Shown here one piece after another: positions 32,946-41,638 of a stretch of 64,000 nucleotides of DNA. The DNA is from Ferdinandcohnia sp036965045. Lineage in GTDB: Bacteria; Bacillota; Bacilli; Bacillales; Bacillaceae_L. How positions within the stretch are numbered: position 1 is the stretch's first letter; each line of letters begins with the position of its first letter. A program made the translations under genes and the position numbers. The stretch spans positions 13,587 to 77,586 of the forward strand of contig NZ_JBALOV010000011.1 in NCBI RefSeq assembly GCF_036965045.1, read 5' to 3'. The notes below the pieces were generated by a model. The model saw only the letters and a program-made list of their open reading frames with translations. It did not search any database and was not told the origin of the DNA.

Positions 32946-33830
32946 ATGAATATAATCAACAAAACGGTTAATAAAGTACTAAGTTTCTTTTTCTGGAAAT
33001 ATAGATTAGCTTTTAAACCATTTTATATAAATATGAGAATGAAGAGTTTGTCCAGAAAGGTAAAAGAACTTAAGGCTTTCCATAAAGGTGAAAGTTGTTT
33101 CATAATTGGGAACGGCCCTAGCTTAACAGTTGAAGATTTAAATAGAATAAAAAATCAGGTATCTTTCTCATGTAATAGAATTAATATTCTCTTAGATAAG
33201 ACTGAATGGAAACCTTATTACTATACTTTTACTGATTCATTAATTGCTAGTGAATTTTTTGAAGAATTGTATGTCATGAGAAAGAAACAAATGTTTGTTG
33301 TTGTTTCTAACACGAGCTATAATTCCCTAAAAAAACATTTAGGTAAGAAGAATTGTATCTATCTAAGGTCTTATTATGGACGAGAAGACAATGGCTTTCC
33401 AAAATTCAGCACTGATGTGTCAAAGAAATTATTTCAACATGGAACAGTTACGTATGCAAACATACAACTTGCAGCATATATGGGATTTGAAAATATTTAT
33501 CTACTTGGTGTTGATCATGATTTTGGAATGACAAAACTAAAAAATGGAGCAGTTGAAGTCAATAAACAACTATTGGGAAACGACCATTTTAGTAAAGAAT
33601 ATAATTCAGTGAATTATGCTCCTGCCAAAAAATACGAAATGACAGAGGCCTATTTATCTGCAAAGAAGTATTGTGATAATGTGGGAGTAAAAATCTATAA
33701 TGCTACTAGAGGTGGAAAGCTTGAAGTCTTTCAAAGGGTTAATTTTGATGAATTATTTGATAGTAATGGGAATTTTATTGGTTATTTAGAAGAGAAAGTG
33801 AAACCAACTGTTAATTCACAGTTAAATTAG
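32946..33830 (+). CDS. DUF115/MptE-like protein, candidate CMP-sugar transferase (copy 3)
   Basis: 294-residue member of the same family: SCFIIGNGPSLTVEDLNRI near residue 50, VSFSCNRINILLDKTEWKP, HGTVTYANIQLAAYMGFENI, YLLGVDHDFGM and a C-terminal KIYNATRGGKLEVFQRVNFD. It is closer to copy 1 than to copy 2, notably in the C-terminal TRGGKLEVF block. The ATG with GGGGG upstream begins two bases after copy 2 ends. A terminator at 33985 closes the transcript. Same functional inference as the other two copies. Confidence 0.72.
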   Translation: MNIINKTVNKVLSFFFWKYRLAFKPFYINMRMKSLSRKVKELKAFHKGESCFIIGNGPSLTVEDLNRIKNQVSFSCNRINILLDKTEWKPYYYTFTDSLIASEFFEELYVMRKKQMFVVVSNTSYNSLKKHLGKKNCIYLRSYYGREDNGFPKFSTDVSKKLFQHGTVTYANIQLAAYMGFENIYLLGVDHDFGMTKLKNGAVEVNKQLLGNDHFSKEYNSVNYAPAKKYEMTEAYLSAKKYCDNVGVKIYNATRGGKLEVFQRVNFDELFDSNGNFIGYLEEKVKPTVNSQLN

Positions 33831-33984
33831 CTAATAAATTATTCGAATAAATGGCCCTGTAATACCATACCTTATAGTCAAAGTTTATTGATTTAATTTC
33901 GGATTGGAATATAGTTTGTATTATAATTTTGTTCTATATGGAGAATAACGCATTTTGATGAAAAATATATAACTATCTTATTTT

Positions 33985-34018
33985 AAAGAGGATAAAAGTA
34001 TAATCCTCTTTATTTTTC
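33985..34018 (+). terminator. Terminator ending the EPS/Kdo operon
   Basis: Perfect stem AAAGAGGAT / ATCCTCTTT with a 9-nt loop, followed by ATTTTTCC. The rest of the 312-base gap before 34143 holds one operator palindrome and nothing else recognised. Confidence 0.8.
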
Positions 34019-34029
34019 CTTGATTTATA

Positions 34030-34045
34030 GTTCTTTATAAAAAAC
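34030..34045. promoter_or_regulatory. SinR-type operator palindrome
   Basis: GTTCTTTATAAAAAAC, upstream of the decayed glycosyltransferase copy. A similar site precedes the intact copy. Confidence 0.5.
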
Positions 34046-34142
34046 ATTTGGGATATAAAAGATGGATCTTGTCATTAATTAATTTGTTTGAACCAAAACC
34101 AATAGAGGATCCAAATGGCTTAACTTTAAGGAGATTGTAAAG

Positions 34143-35078
34143 ATGAAAATCTTAATATTAGCAAACTTCGGTATGGGCTTATATAACTTCAGAAAAGAAC
34201 TATTGGAAGCACTAAAAAATTAAAAACATGAAGTTTATATTTCGCTACCGAATGATGAGTATGTACTGAAACTTAAAAGTTTAGGTTGTAAATTCGTTGA
34301 GACTCATCTAGATCGACGCGGAACCAATCCGATAAAAGACTTCAAGCTATTGCTCCATTACATAAAAATAATCAAACAAATTAAACCAGATGTTGTATTA
34401 ACTTACACAATCAAGCCCAATGTTATGGTGGGATTGCCTGTAGGATTACAAAAACACCATATATCACAAACATAACAGGACTGGGAACATCCCTTGAAAA
34501 TAAAGGAATCCTCCAAAATATAACACTGTTGCTGTATAAGGAAGGCCTTAAAAATGCTTCATGTTTATTCTTTCAGAATGAGACGAACCTGAAGTTCTTT
34601 GTAGATCATAAGATTTCAAAGGGTAAGACTAGGTTAGTCCCGGGATCTGGTGTGAACATAAACTACCATACGTTTGAAGAATTTCCTGAGAAAGATGAGA
34701 TAAACAGATTTGTTTTTATCGGGCGTATGATGAAATCAAAGGGGATTGATGAGCTTCTACAGGCAGCAAAAATTGTCAAACAAAAATACCCAAATGTACA
34801 ATTTGATTTGGTAGGCGGTTGTGAGGAAGATTATCACCGACAATTAAGTGAGTTAAATCAATTAGGCGTGATTACTTATCATGGTCAGCAAAACGACGTT
34901 CGTTCATTTATAAAAGAATCACATGCAGCCATACTTCCGTCTTATCACGAAGGAACAGCTAATGTCTTGCTTGAATCTGCTTCAGCTGGCCGAGTAGTGA
35001 TAGCTTCTAGAATTCCTGGATGGTAGAGAAACCTTTGATGAAGATGAAAGTGGACTCGGTTTTAATGTTTAAAATGAA
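34143..35078 (+). pseudogene. Decayed duplicate of the GT4 gene at 36892
   Basis: Closely similar to the intact glycosyltransferase at 36892 at DNA level through most of its length, including MKILILANFGMGLYNFRKEL. Lesions: an in-frame TAA at codon 27 (34221), a one-base deletion near 34422 (VMVGLPVG instead of the I-Y-G-G-I-A-C reading) and a one-base insertion near 35021 ending the frame at IPGW. Similarity stops near 35078, so the 3' quarter is lost. The promoter region was duplicated with it. Not functional. Confidence 0.9.
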
Positions 35079-35254
35079 GTTTTTTACCGTCTAATCTCTT
35101 GACAAACACGCAAATGGTCTGAATTCGGATAACAACGGTAAGGAGATAATAGCCTAAACTCTTGAAACATATAATTGTTTAAATTAGTTTGAAAGGCCTT
35201 ATGTCGTTTAATTGCAAGTAAAACAGCAGTAACTATATATAGGATGGTGGGTAG

Positions 35255-36484
35255 ATGGGTAAGCTTTATTCTAATTTTTCAAGGGCAAATAAATTATTAG
35301 ACGGAAATATATCAATATATTTAGACTTAGTCCGGGGAATATCAGCAATCTTAGTGGTAATGACACATTTGAGTTCTAGATTGTTTGTGGGATATGGTAA
35401 TTTAGAAAATCACAACATATTTGTTAAGTTTCTCTACTTACTTAATTTACTAGGTAGTCCTGCAGTAATAGTGTTTTTTGTACTTAGTGGTTTATTCATC
35501 TCTAGATCAATACTTAAAGCAGTATTTGAGAATAATTGGTCATGGCGGACATATCTAATAAATCGTTTTTCTAGACTGTTAATTGTTTTAATCCCTGCAT
35601 TATTATTTACTCTAGTATTGGATAGTATAGCAACGAATTTCTTTGAATTCAAAGGATATGAATCTATTTTTCATAATTTTATAGAATTTATCGGTAATTT
35701 ATTCTTTCTTCAGGGTATATTTGTCAAATATTACGGCTCAAATGCACCATTATGGAGTCTTAGTTATGAGTTTTGGTATTATATGTTATTTCCAATTTTA
35801 ATATGCATATTTTTCAATAAAAGAGGGAAAATACATATTTTTCTGTACGTTTTGTTATCATTGGTGATAGTTTCAAACATTGGAATTGAAATGATCTCAT
35901 ATTTTTTTATATGGTTAATAGGACCTTTTGTCCTTTTCTTACCTAGAATTAATTTCTTAACAAATAAATTATTACCTATCGTTGCCCTCATCTTAGTATC
36001 TATAGCGGTGATAATTCATCCTCTAGCAGTGACTGGAAGATTGTTATTTATAGACAGGGAATTAAAAGAGTTAATGGATTTACTAGGTGTAAATATTACA
36101 ATAGGATTAACTTTTGGGTTCCTTACCTATACCCTATTACATAGTGTATCCGGCAAATTGAGGAATATTGAAATTGGTCATTTGGGGAAAGTAGCTAAAT
36201 TAATTTCCAGTATTTCATTTAGCCTTTATATAATTCACTATCCTATAATAAATACAGTTTATTTTTTGTGTGCTCAATATGGCTTTTCAGGTTTACAACC
36301 CAATTTATTTTCTGTAATTGCAGAAATTGTTATAGTTATTATTATTTGTTTTATCGCGTATGTATTCTCCTATTTTACCGAGGCAAAAACCCATATAGTC
36401 CGGAAATTTCTTTTATCAAGAACTAGTAAGTTTTTTGTGACTCGCCGTGATAATGAATTAAGTAAACAAACAAAAGTAATGTAA
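35255..36484 (+). CDS. Membrane acyltransferase family 3
   Basis: 409-residue polytopic acyltransferase-3 protein (SIYLDLVRGISAILVVMTHL with the R and H of the family motif; SPAVIVFFVLSGLFIS; NRFSRLLIVLIP; APLWSLSYEFWYY). This is the OafA/NodX-like group that O-acetylates polysaccharides. The ATG follows GGTGGG. It lies between the decayed and the intact copy of a duplicated GT4 gene, so it may have arrived by the same rearrangement. Substrate probably a sugar of the neighbouring glycan. Confidence 0.87.
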   Translation: MGKLYSNFSRANKLLDGNISIYLDLVRGISAILVVMTHLSSRLFVGYGNLENHNIFVKFLYLLNLLGSPAVIVFFVLSGLFISRSILKAVFENNWSWRTYLINRFSRLLIVLIPALLFTLVLDSIATNFFEFKGYESIFHNFIEFIGNLFFLQGIFVKYYGSNAPLWSLSYEFWYYMLFPILICIFFNKRGKIHIFLYVLLSLVIVSNIGIEMISYFFIWLIGPFVLFLPRINFLTNKLLPIVALILVSIAVIIHPLAVTGRLLFIDRELKELMDLLGVNITIGLTFGFLTYTLLHSVSGKLRNIEIGHLGKVAKLISSISFSLYIIHYPIINTVYFLCAQYGFSGLQPNLFSVIAEIVIVIIICFIAYVFSYFTEAKTHIVRKFLLSRTSKFFVTRRDNELSKQTKVM

Positions 36485-36682
36485 ATATAAAGTATGGGTA
36501 TTTTCATAAACGAACTTAATAAATATGAATACGGAACAAAGTACGTAAAATAAATAAAATTATTGTCATTTATCGTTCTATATAAAGGAGTATTATCAAG
36601 GGTCTTGGATTATTGACCGTCGGTTCTTAATTGTATTTATTGACTTAATCCCTAAAAGATAATAAAATCATCTTAAAGCTAC

Positions 36683-36698
36683 GTTCTTTATAAAGAAT
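36683..36698. promoter_or_regulatory. SinR-type operator palindrome
   Basis: GTTCTTTATAAAGAAT, in the 407-bp gap before the GT4 gene at 36892. A weaker, unlisted copy is seen at 36575. Confidence 0.6.
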
Positions 36699-36784
36699 AT
36701 TTTCTTTTGATAAAAAACATATTACACCCTTTTTTCATCAAGTGGAAAAATATAGAATCCTCTTGATTATTTTTAGGACTTCTT

Positions 36785-36800
36785 GTTCTTTGTAAAGAAC
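36785..36800. promoter_or_regulatory. SinR-type operator, near-perfect palindrome
   Basis: GTTCTTTGTAAAGAAC, about 90 bases before the GT4 start, in the same gap as the site at 36683. Confidence 0.65.
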
Positions 36801-36891
36801 AACAGGAGGCTCCTTAAGGCAATTCTAATTTATTTGGATCAAAACTAATACAAAGGCTGTTGATGGCTTGAGTTTAGGGAGAGTTGAAAAA

Positions 36892-38016
36892 ATGAAAATC
36901 CTAATATTAGCAAACTTCGGCATGGGTTTATATAACTTCAGAAAAGAGCTTTTAGAAATTTTAATCAACCAACAGAATGAAGTGTATATTTCGTTACCTT
37001 ATGACGAATATGTACCAAAGTTAATGGGTCTTGGTTGCAATTTTATTGAGACAAACTTAGAACGTCGTGTCACCAATCCAATAAAAGATCTAAAGCTGTT
37101 GCATCAGTACATTAAAATGATCAATCAAATTAAACCAGATGTCGTTTTAACTTACACAATCAAACCTAATATTTATGGTGGTATAGCCTGTAGAATTACA
37201 AAAACACCATATATCACAAACATAACAGGGCTGGGAACATCCCTTGAAAATCAAGGAATCCTCCAAAAAATAACACTGATGCTTTATAAGGAAGGCTTGA
37301 AAAATGCTTCATGTTTATTCTTTCAGAATGAGACGAACCTAAAGTTCTTTACAGATCATCAGATTGCAAAGGGTAAGACTAGGTTAGTCCCGGGATCAGG
37401 CGTGAACTTAAACTACCATACCTTTGAAGAATATCCCGAGAAAGATAAGAAAAATAGATTTGTTTTTATAGGTCGTATGATGAAATCAAAGGGGATTGAT
37501 GAGCTTCTACAGGCAGCAAAAATTGTGAAGGAAAAATATCCAAACACCCAATTTGATTTGATTGGTGGGTGTGAGGAAGATTATCACCAACAATTAAGTG
37601 AGTTAAATCAATTAGGCATCATTACTTATCATGGACAGCAAAGCGACGTTCGTTCATTTATTAAGGAATCACATGCAACCATACTTCCGTCTTATCACGA
37701 AGGAACAGCTAATGTCTTGCTAGAATCTGCTTCAGCTGGCCGTGTAGTGATAGCTTCTAGAATTCCTGGATGTAGAGAAACCTTTGATGAAGATGAAAGT
37801 GGACTAGGTTTTACTGTTAAAAATGTTGATAGTTTAGTAGAAGCAATCATTAAATTTATAAACCTCCCATATGAAAAAAAGGGAGCAATGGGGTTGGCTG
37901 GACGTATGAAGATGGAAAGAGAATATGATCGTAAAATTGTGATTAATGCCTATATAGATGAAATAAACAAGGTTGTAAGGAGGGATAATTATGAACCTAT
38001 ACGAAAGACTGGTTAA
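36892..38016 (+). CDS. Glycosyltransferase family 4
   Basis: 374-residue GT4 enzyme: MKILILANFGMGLYNFRKEL, then DVVLTYTIKPNIYGGIACRI, FVFIGRMMKSKGIDELLQAA and ESHATILPSYHEGTANVLLE, typical of capsule and O-antigen HexNAc transferases. The ATG has AGGGAGAG upstream. First gene of the third glycan block, behind operators at 36683 and 36785. It overlaps the dehydrogenase gene by 26 bases. A decayed copy precedes it at 34143. Confidence 0.9.
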   Translation: MKILILANFGMGLYNFRKELLEILINQQNEVYISLPYDEYVPKLMGLGCNFIETNLERRVTNPIKDLKLLHQYIKMINQIKPDVVLTYTIKPNIYGGIACRITKTPYITNITGLGTSLENQGILQKITLMLYKEGLKNASCLFFQNETNLKFFTDHQIAKGKTRLVPGSGVNLNYHTFEEYPEKDKKNRFVFIGRMMKSKGIDELLQAAKIVKEKYPNTQFDLIGGCEEDYHQQLSELNQLGIITYHGQQSDVRSFIKESHATILPSYHEGTANVLLESASAGRVVIASRIPGCRETFDEDESGLGFTVKNVDSLVEAIIKFINLPYEKKGAMGLAGRMKMEREYDRKIVINAYIDEINKVVRRDNYEPIRKTG

Positions 38017-39373
38017 TAGGGAAGAAAAATTATCATTAATCGGACTTGGCTATGTTGGTTTGCCTATTGCTGTTTCTTTTTCCAAAAAAGTGGATGTGAT
38101 TGGATTTGATGTTAGTCAAAAGAAGATTGACCTCTTTAAAAGTGGTATTGATCCTACAAAAGAAGTCGGGAATGAAGTACTTAAACAAACAACAGTTGAA
38201 TTCACTTCGGATGAAAGAAAACTTCGAGAGGCCAAGTTTCATATTGTGGCTGTACCTACACCAGTAAAAGAAGACCGGACACCAGATTTAACACCTTTAG
38301 AATCTGCAAGTCGAACGCTTGGTAGAAACTTAACAAAAGGTTCAATCGTTGTCTTTGAATCTACTGTTTTTCCAGGAGTGACCGAAGATATTTGTGTTCC
38401 AATTTTAGAAAAAGAATCAGGGCTAAAGTGTGGAGTAGATTTTAAAGTCGGATATTCACCAGAAAGAATAAACCCTGGAGATAAAGAACATAGATTAGAA
38501 ACAATTATCAAAATTGTTTCTGGTATGGATAAAGAAACACTAGAAGTTGTAGCGAAGGTATATGAAATAGTTGTAGATGTAGGGGTGTATAAAGCTGAGA
38601 ACATTAAAGTCGCAGAAGCAGCGAAGGTAATTGAAAATGCTCAACGAGATATAAATATTGCTTTTATGAATGAACTTTCGATTATTTTCAACAAGATGGG
38701 AATTGATACAAAGGCTGTACTTGAGGCTGCAGGTACGAAATGGAATTTTCTTAGGTTTTCACCAGGTCTCGTAGGTGGTCATTGTATAGGGGTTGATCCA
38801 TACTACCTTACATACAAAGCGGAACAGATGGGCTACTATTCTCAAATTATTCTTTCCGGCAGAAAAATTAACGATGACATGGGTAAGTATGTGGCAGAAA
38901 GTATTGTAAAGAAAATGATCAAGGCCAATAAACAAATAAATGGCTCAAAAGTAGCAATATTTGGAGTGACCTTTAAAGAAAATTGTCCAGATGTGCGAAA
39001 TACGAAGGTAATCAATGTCATTAAAGAATTAGAAGAGTACGGAGTGGAGGTAAAAGTGGTCGATCCGTTAGCGGAAAAAGATGATTTGTGGCATGAATAT
39101 CGAATCAATCCATGCACGATTCAAGAAATTAAAGAGATGGATGCAGTGATTTTTGCGGTTCCACATGATGAGTTTAAATCAATTGGATTAGAAGACGTAA
39201 AAAAGATGTTTAGGTCAACTAGACAACTGTATGTTGAGTCAGAAGCGTATATTGAAATAGCTGCTACATCTGATTTTACATCAAATGAGGAAAGCAAAGT
39301 GTTGATAGATATTAAGGGAATTTTTAATCGAAAAGAAGCTGAAGATGCAGGCTTCTTATATTGGAGGTTATAA
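37991..39373 (+). CDS. UDP-HexNAc 6-dehydrogenase, TviB/WbpO-like
   Basis: 460-residue nucleotide-sugar dehydrogenase: NAD-binding LIGLGYVGLPIAVSFSKKVD, V-P-T-P-V, FESTVFPGVTEDIC, YSPERINPGDKEH, the catalytic Cys in LVGGHCIGVDPYYL and the C-terminal GVTFKENCPDVRNTKV. This is the UDP-GlcNAc/GalNAc dehydrogenase group that makes UDP-HexNAcA. The following epimerase matches its usual TviC/WbpP partner. The ATG has GGAGGG upstream. Likely product UDP-N-acetylgalactosaminuronate or -glucosaminuronate. Confidence 0.9.
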   Translation: MNLYERLVNREEKLSLIGLGYVGLPIAVSFSKKVDVIGFDVSQKKIDLFKSGIDPTKEVGNEVLKQTTVEFTSDERKLREAKFHIVAVPTPVKEDRTPDLTPLESASRTLGRNLTKGSIVVFESTVFPGVTEDICVPILEKESGLKCGVDFKVGYSPERINPGDKEHRLETIIKIVSGMDKETLEVVAKVYEIVVDVGVYKAENIKVAEAAKVIENAQRDINIAFMNELSIIFNKMGIDTKAVLEAAGTKWNFLRFSPGLVGGHCIGVDPYYLTYKAEQMGYYSQIILSGRKINDDMGKYVAESIVKKMIKANKQINGSKVAIFGVTFKENCPDVRNTKVINVIKELEEYGVEVKVVDPLAEKDDLWHEYRINPCTIQEIKEMDAVIFAVPHDEFKSIGLEDVKKMFRSTRQLYVESEAYIEIAATSDFTSNEESKVLIDIKGIFNRKEAEDAGFLYWRL

Positions 39374-39374
39374 A

Positions 39375-40361
39375 ATGGGATATCAAAATGTAAGATTTCC
39401 AGAAGGGTCTAGATTTTTGGTAACAGGGTCAGCAGGTTTTATTGGATCAAATTTGGTTGAGGCGATTCTAAAATTAGGATATCAAGTTAGAGGTCTGGAT
39501 GACCTTTCAACTGGTATAAAGGAAAATATAGAACTGTATTCTCATCATCCTAATTTTGAATTTATTGAAGGAGATATTCGAGACCTTCCTACATGTATGA
39601 AGGCTTGTGACGGGATTAATTATGTTCTACATCAAGCTGCTTGGGGAAGTGTACCAAGAAGTATTGAGATGCCTTTGAAATATGAAGAAATTAATATTAA
39701 GGGCACGTTAAATATGTTTGAAGCAGCACGACAAAATGGTGTTAAAAAGTTTGTGTACGCATCAAGTTCATCCGTATATGGTGACGAGCCGAATTTACCT
39801 AAGGTAGAAGGTAAAGAAGGTAATGTACTATCCCCTTATGCACTTACTAAAAAAGTCAACGAAGAATATGGAATGCTTTATAAAAAGCTATACGGACTCG
39901 ATACCTATGGTTTACGTTATTTCAATGTTTTCGGCAAAAGACAAGATCCTGATGGTGCTTATGCAGCTGTTATACCTAAATTTATAAAACAACTATTAAG
40001 TAATGAAACACCAACGTTAAATGGTGATGGAAAGCAGAGTAGGGATTTTACGTATATTGAAAATGTGATTGAGGCAAATCTAAAGGCTTGTAAGGCAAGT
40101 AGCGAAGCAGCAGGACACGCATATAATATCGCCTACGGAGGTAGGGAATATTTAATCGATATCTACAATCATCTAGTTAATGCATTAGGAAAAGATATTC
40201 AACCCATTTTCGGGCCACCTCAAATAGGAGATATTAAACATAGCACCGCTGATATTTCAAAAGCTCAAAAAATGTTAGGGTATGAGCCGGAGTGGAGTTT
40301 TGAGCAAGGGATTGAAGCTGCAATCGAGTGGTATAAAGAAGAGCTAGGGATGTATGTATAA
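39375..40361 (+). CDS. NAD-dependent UDP-HexNAc(A) 4-epimerase, TviC/WbpP-like
   Basis: 328-residue extended SDR enzyme: RFLVTGSAGFIGSNLVEAI, LDDLSTG, A-W-G-S-V-P-R-S-I, the SSSSVYGD Ser motif, YALTKKVNEEYG with the catalytic Tyr and Lys, and RYFNVFGKRQDP. This is the group acting on N-acetylated UDP sugars. The ATG follows TTGGAGG. Together with the dehydrogenase it makes an acidic amino sugar for the polysaccharide, as in Vi antigen pathways. Confidence 0.9.
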   Translation: MGYQNVRFPEGSRFLVTGSAGFIGSNLVEAILKLGYQVRGLDDLSTGIKENIELYSHHPNFEFIEGDIRDLPTCMKACDGINYVLHQAAWGSVPRSIEMPLKYEEINIKGTLNMFEAARQNGVKKFVYASSSSVYGDEPNLPKVEGKEGNVLSPYALTKKVNEEYGMLYKKLYGLDTYGLRYFNVFGKRQDPDGAYAAVIPKFIKQLLSNETPTLNGDGKQSRDFTYIENVIEANLKACKASSEAAGHAYNIAYGGREYLIDIYNHLVNALGKDIQPIFGPPQIGDIKHSTADISKAQKMLGYEPEWSFEQGIEAAIEWYKEELGMYV

Positions 40362-40375
40362 AGTGGGGATAATGA

Positions 40376-40495
40376 ATGAATAAACCATTAAGGATTTTAC
40401 ATGTTGTGTTCAATATGAATAGAGGTGGGGCTGAGACGCTCATCATGAATCTATATAGAAACATTGATCGTTCAAAAGTTCAATTTGATGGCTGA
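40376..40495 (+). pseudogene. N-terminal fragment of a GT4 gene
   Basis: 39 codons reading MNKPLRILHVVFNMNRGGAE... to an early TGA. It matches the first 40 residues of EpsF-like enzymes such as that at 18230 (NKPKRILHIVGAMNRAGTET). Homology ends abruptly at the stop, and the next gene begins 42 bases later. A truncated remnant left by deletion; not expected to be functional. Confidence 0.75.
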
Positions 40496-40536
40496 ATGAA
40501 CTCAGAATTTTTTAAAACGAATACGAGGTGATCTAT

Positions 40537-41427
40537 ATGCCATTAGTAACAATCTTTACGCCAACCTATAATAGAGCCTATATCCTTCATAAATGTTATG
40601 AAAGCCTAAAAAGACAAACTAATCAAGATTTTATTTGGTTAATTATAGATGACGGGTCCACTGATCATACTGAGGTATTAGTCAACAGTTGGATTGAGGA
40701 AAATGCTATTTCGATTCAATATTATAAGCAGGAAAACCTTGGAATGCACGGAGCCCATAATACTGCATATAGATTAATTGATACAGAATTAAATGTATGT
40801 ATTGATAGTGATGATTATATGTCGGATGATGCAGTCGAAAAAATCGTTTCATTTTGGACTGAACATGGAAGTGAAAAGGTTGGGGGGATAGTAGGTCTCG
40901 ATTGTTTTCATAACGGGGAGGTTATTGGGACAAAATTTCCAAAGGATTTAAAAAGTTCTACAGTATTTAATCTCTATCACAAACACGGAGTTAAAGGTGA
41001 TAAAAAGTATGTTTATCGTTCAAGTCTTACAAAAAAATTCCCTTATCCAATATATCCTAATGAAAAACTAGTTCCACTATCCTATAAATACTTTATGCTA
41101 GATCAGGAATGTGAAATGCTTTTAATGAATGAACCACTTTGTTTCGTAGAGTATCTTCCAGATGGATCAACTAAAAATATCTTAAAACAATATAAAAATA
41201 GTCCAAGAGGTTTTAGATTTTACAGAATGGAAATGATGAAACTACCAAACGCTTCTTTACTATTTAAGTTTAGGCAAGCGATACATTATGTATCAAGCAG
41301 TCTATTTGTGAAAAGTAATAATATGATAAAACAAACACCTGAAAAGATTCTAACAATTTTAGCAATACCATTGGGAATATTGTTAAATAAGTACATTACT
41401 GTAAAACTTCAAAAAAATGGTAGTTAG
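40537..41427 (+). CDS. Glycosyltransferase family 2
   Basis: 296-residue GT-A enzyme: LVTIFTPTYNRAYILHKCYE, IIDDGSTDHTEVLV, NLGMHGAHNTAYRLID and the C-I-D-S-D-D-Y metal site. The Q-E-C-E-M-L-L block in the second half probably holds the catalytic acid. The start ATG follows GAGGTGAT. Last gene of this glycan block; operators for the lasso operon follow. Sugar specificity unknown. Confidence 0.88.
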   Translation: MPLVTIFTPTYNRAYILHKCYESLKRQTNQDFIWLIIDDGSTDHTEVLVNSWIEENAISIQYYKQENLGMHGAHNTAYRLIDTELNVCIDSDDYMSDDAVEKIVSFWTEHGSEKVGGIVGLDCFHNGEVIGTKFPKDLKSSTVFNLYHKHGVKGDKKYVYRSSLTKKFPYPIYPNEKLVPLSYKYFMLDQECEMLLMNEPLCFVEYLPDGSTKNILKQYKNSPRGFRFYRMEMMKLPNASLLFKFRQAIHYVSSSLFVKSNNMIKQTPEKILTILAIPLGILLNKYITVKLQKNGS

Positions 41428-41499
41428 TAATCGCTTTTATTACTACTATAACTAGAAATAACAAGAAAAAAATCAATCTAAATATTAGTGGTTTAGTTA

Positions 41500-41528
41500 T
41501 TGACACTAATAAAAAACGGTGTTATTTT
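41500..41528 (+). promoter_or_regulatory. Promoter of the lasso peptide operon
   Basis: TTGACA, 17-base spacer, TATTTT. The palindrome at 41537 begins at about +2. Confidence 0.65.
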
Positions 41529-41536
41529 AATGGTAT

Positions 41537-41552
41537 GTTCTTATTAAAGAAC
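41537..41552. promoter_or_regulatory. SinR-type operator, lasso operon
   Basis: GTTCTTATTAAAGAAC is a near-perfect palindrome directly downstream of the -10 box. Confidence 0.7.
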
Positions 41553-41607
41553 AATTTTGGATTATTAACATTTATATTTGATAGGGTAATTTTTTTTATG
41601 GTTTTTC

Positions 41608-41623
41608 GTTCTTAAAAGTGAAC
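41608..41623. promoter_or_regulatory. Second SinR-type operator, lasso operon
   Basis: GTTCTTAAAAGTGAAC, five bases before the ribosome site of the cyclase gene. Confidence 0.55.
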
Positions 41624-41638
41624 AAAATGGAGGGCAAT

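Noticed and set aside
36575..36590. GTTCTATATAAAGGAG as a further operator
   Set aside because: Only the left half-site is good and the right half fails; left out of the site list.
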